Source: FEN-987 sp964598845
Lineage (GTDB): Archaea > Thermoproteota > Bathyarchaeia > 40CM-2-53-6
Direction of reading: 5' to 3'
DNA: 7,066 nucleotides
Assembly (NCBI GenBank): GCA_964598845.1
Contig: CAZRDM010000039.1
Coordinates: 1-7,066, forward strand
Shown here: piece by piece, positions 5,185 to 7,066 of the stretch
Layout of the letters: every line of letters begins with the position of its first letter
Numbering within the stretch: the stretch's first letter is position 1
The notes under the pieces: generated by a model
The model's input: only the letters and a program-made list of their open reading frames with translations
Told to the model about the DNA's origin: nothing
The model's database searches: none
Made by a program: the position numbers and the translations under genes

Positions 5185-7066
5185 TTACAATGGTTTGACT
5201 AAGTGGAGGATCGTCCGTGATGTCGCTAGGGCCGAGTAAGCCAAAGTCGACGTAACGACCGTGGTCGTCGCAAGGATCATCAGAAAGGCAGAGCCGCTGA
5301 ACTCAGCTACGAACACTAGAACCGTGGCGGAGAAGAGCAAGAGTGTAACGGGCCTTTCAAGTCGCTTCGCAATCCGTCTTCCTCTAGTTGTGCCTGCGAG
5401 CATTATCGTCAACGGTAACCCGACATATGTTGCGCCGATCAGTGAGCTAACCAGAAGGCCGGTTGTAAGCGCGGCTACTTCTGGATTAGCCGAGAACAGG
5501 TTGAATGTGACTGCTCCCGCGCTTAGAATTCCGATGAGAGGATAGAGCAACAGTTTCATCCCTGTTCTTGCCATTGAATGTTCAGCTATGAACTGTGCAA
5601 CATTGGGGCTGAATGAGTAATACCAAGCATTGAATGCAACCATAAAGTTCGAACCTGCATACGTCTTTAGTATCGAGTTGTCGCGAAAGCTTCTTAGAAA
5701 TTGAACCTCAGGCGAGAGTTCCGAACCGAATGCCGCGGTTGCGATGAGGCAGCGCGGAGCGCCCGCTGGGCTCGTTGTTGTGGCTGTTGTGGTCGTGCCA
5801 GCGGCCGAGATTTGAACTGTTATGTCTATGCTGTGACTCAGCGATCCGCTGACTCCTATCACTCGTAGTGTGAAAGTTCCGATCGTGGCGCTAGGTCCTG
5901 CGCCAACCATCAGTGGTGAGCTGGCGGTTCCTCCTAGGACCGGAGTGACGGGTGAGGGAAGCGCCAAATTTACATCCGAAGGCGCAGCGCCAAGCCAAGA
6001 TGTCGTCAAAGTTACGGCTGAACTGAATCCATTGATAGAAGTCACGGTGATTGTTGCTGAGCCAGTCCCTCCTTGGGTGACGGAGAGCAATGGTGTCAAT
6101 GATGCTACCGAGAAGTCCGGTGTCGGTCCAGTCGTCGTAGCGATGCCTGTCGGGCTTGTAGTTGTTGTCGTCGCCGCAGCAGCGATCTGGACGGTTATTT
6201 CTACGAAGTGACTAAGTGCCCCGCTTGTTCCAAGGACTCTGAGCATGAAGACCCCCGTGGAAGCAGTCATCCCTGCGTTCACTGTAAGCGGCGAAGAAGC
6301 AGTGCTTCCGGCTGGTGGCGTTATAGGCGATGGGAGAATCAATGTTACATCAGACGGGGCGACGCCGACCCAAGAAACCGTCAATGCGACAGCTGAGCTG
6401 AAGCTCTGTAATGAGAGAACCGTAATCATTGCCCCCATGCTGGATCCTTGAGTGACGGAAATTGCTCCTGTTGATGATGAGATGGAAAAGTCAGGTTGCA
6501 CCGCCTTGATTTCATGGAAGACTCCGGGATTCGCTACTGTTGTGTCAGCCGGATTGGCCAGGGGAGGTGAAGTCCCAAATTCGTTTGAGCCGCCGGCGCC
6601 CTGGCCGTCTCGATATTGGAACAGAAATCCAACTGGAGGACCTCCAAGAGTCAGGCAGATGTCATGGACACGTCCATTCGCGAAGTCGCCGTTGCCGCCG
6701 ACGCATATCGGGTGGCTCATCTCAAACTCGTTGTTGGCGCCCACGTGCGAGGCGCCGCAAGCTATGTTCTCCTGCGCGCCATCACTACTGTCGCTGAGAA
6801 AGGAGCTTCCATCCCAGAACCTATCTTCACCGGGCGCACTCGAGCTGCACCTCAGCCGGTCGTCTCCCACTTCGAGAGCCGACTCACCGCCATGATCATT
6901 GTCGAATTGGAATACTGCCGCGTCTGAGCTTCCTGCACCCAACTCGTCATCGTTGATTCTGACCGCGAGATAGAGGTTTGCGAAATCGTTCATCACGAGG
7001 ATGGTGACAGAGTAGACGGTTCCCCCACTGCCAGTCATCGAAAAGCTGAAGGTGCCAGCAGAGGCC
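5185..7066 (-). CDS. exported surface protein with Ig-like repeats and CFI-box C-terminal module, 5' partial
   Basis: The frame is open at the window edge, so the ATG at 7038 is only the first one inside the window and the true start lies beyond. Numbered from that Met: residues 1-180 form a beta-rich region (LYLAVRINDDE, FQFDNDHGG) reminiscent of CBM9-like sugar-binding domains, with Cys 64, 94, 112 and 128 that could form disulfides. Two Ig-like repeats follow (182-285 and 307-410), each ended by a Thr/Ala/Ser-rich linker probably glycosylated. Then comes a CFI-box-type module (CLIATAAFGSEL at 430-441, then FLRSFRDN and the NAWYYSFSP stretch), followed by about four membrane helices (~494-514, 522-548, 563-582, 584-606). 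The CFI-box module is known from archaeal surface proteins including Nitrososphaeria. The topology implies a large extracellular part held by the C-terminal helices. It is separated by 179 nt from the Fe-S gene set and probably transcribed separately. Function is unknown. Confidence 0.85.
   Translation of the reverse strand, partial: ASAGTFSFSMTGSGGTVYSVTILVMNDFANLYLAVRINDDELGAGSSDAAVFQFDNDHGGESALEVGDDRLRCSSSAPGEDRFWDGSSFLSDSSDGAQENIACGASHVGANNEFEMSHPICVGGNGDFANGRVHDICLTLGGPPVGFLFQYRDGQGAGGSNEFGTSPPLANPADTTVANPGVFHEIKAVQPDFSISSSTGAISVTQGSSMGAMITVLSLQSFSSAVALTVSWVGVAPSDVTLILPSPITPPAGSTASSPLTVNAGMTASTGVFMLRVLGTSGALSHFVEITVQIAAAATTTTTSPTGIATTTGPTPDFSVASLTPLLSVTQGGTGSATITVTSINGFSSAVTLTTSWLGAAPSDVNLALPSPVTPVLGGTASSPLMVGAGPSATIGTFTLRVIGVSGSLSHSIDITVQISAAGTTTTATTTSPAGAPRCLIATAAFGSELSPEVQFLRSFRDNSILKTYAGSNFMVAFNAWYYSFSPNVAQFIAEHSMARTGMKLLLYPLIGILSAGAVTFNLFSANPEVAALTTGLLVSSLIGATYVGLPLTIMLAGTTRGRRIAKRLERPVTLLLFSATVLVFVAEFSGSAFLMILATTTVVTSTLAYSALATSRTILHLVKPL
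5809..6495 (-). repeat. two tandem ~104-residue Ig-like repeats with 125-residue period
   Basis: Copy 1 is 6495-6184 and copy 2 is 6120-5809. Both contain, in order, SVTQG, a Ser/Thr strand, FSSAV, SW-x-G-x-APSDV, LPSP-x-TP, TASSPL, F-x-LRV-x-G and ITVQI. Identity is high by eye over the whole length, also at DNA level, so this is an internal duplication and not just a shared fold. The intervening linker (6183-6121) encodes a Thr-run. Confidence 0.9.

Noticed and set aside
5870..6451. Plus-strand ORFs (5870-6211, 6245-6451) opposite the Ig-like repeats
   Set aside because: They mirror the repeat and Thr-linker codons of the minus-strand gene and have no independent features.
1..7066. CRISPR array, insertion sequence or inverted-repeat mobile element
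   Set aside because: No regularly spaced short repeats, transposase motifs or terminal inverted repeats were seen. The only sizeable repeat is the coding duplication in the surface protein.

Overview
The window looks archaeal, most likely from the TACK/Thermoproteota side (Nitrososphaeria or Bathyarchaeia-like). The support is a genome-encoded CCA on an intron-bearing tRNA with bulge-helix-bulge splice sites, a geranylgeranyl-reductase-family flavoprotein, an archaeal-type E1-like enzyme, and a surface protein with a C-terminal CFI-box module followed by membrane helices. Phylum is an inference; no rRNA or other marker is present. A run of exactly 100 N (3707-3806) indicates an assembled, probably metagenomic, scaffold.

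Left end (1-479): the one clear gene is a tRNA-Cys(GCA) on the minus strand (143-275). It is 133 nt as DNA but folds to an orthodox 76-nt tRNA only after removing three introns: 27 nt after U8, 13 nt at the canonical 37/38 site, and 17 nt at 48/49. I see no convincing protein gene in 1-142 or 276-479.

Middle (480-3706): a plus-strand ~103-residue gene (489-800) meets a minus-strand gene set tail to tail. That set, in transcription order, is a geranylgeranyl-reductase-like flavoprotein (5' end lost in the gap), a ThiF/MoeB/UbaA-type adenylyltransferase, and a ThiI-like PP-loop ATPase without a THUMP domain. The genes are separated by 11 nt or overlap by 11 nt, so they are probably co-transcribed. 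The plus-strand protein resembles the C-terminal ~90 residues of the adenylyltransferase, which suggests a shared module used both fused and alone.

Right-middle (3807-5005): the minus-strand set continues upstream with a membrane polyferredoxin of the NapH/MauN type and, before it, a 41-codon single-helix membrane ORF. The set can be read as electron delivery (membrane Fe-S protein) to a prenyl reductase, with an adenylation and sulfur-transfer pair downstream. The link between the two halves rests on spacing alone and is interrupted by the gap.

Right end (5185-7066): a large exported protein, open at the window edge, with an extracellular beta-rich N-terminal region, two ~104-residue Ig-like repeats on Thr-rich linkers, a CFI-box module and about four membrane helices.
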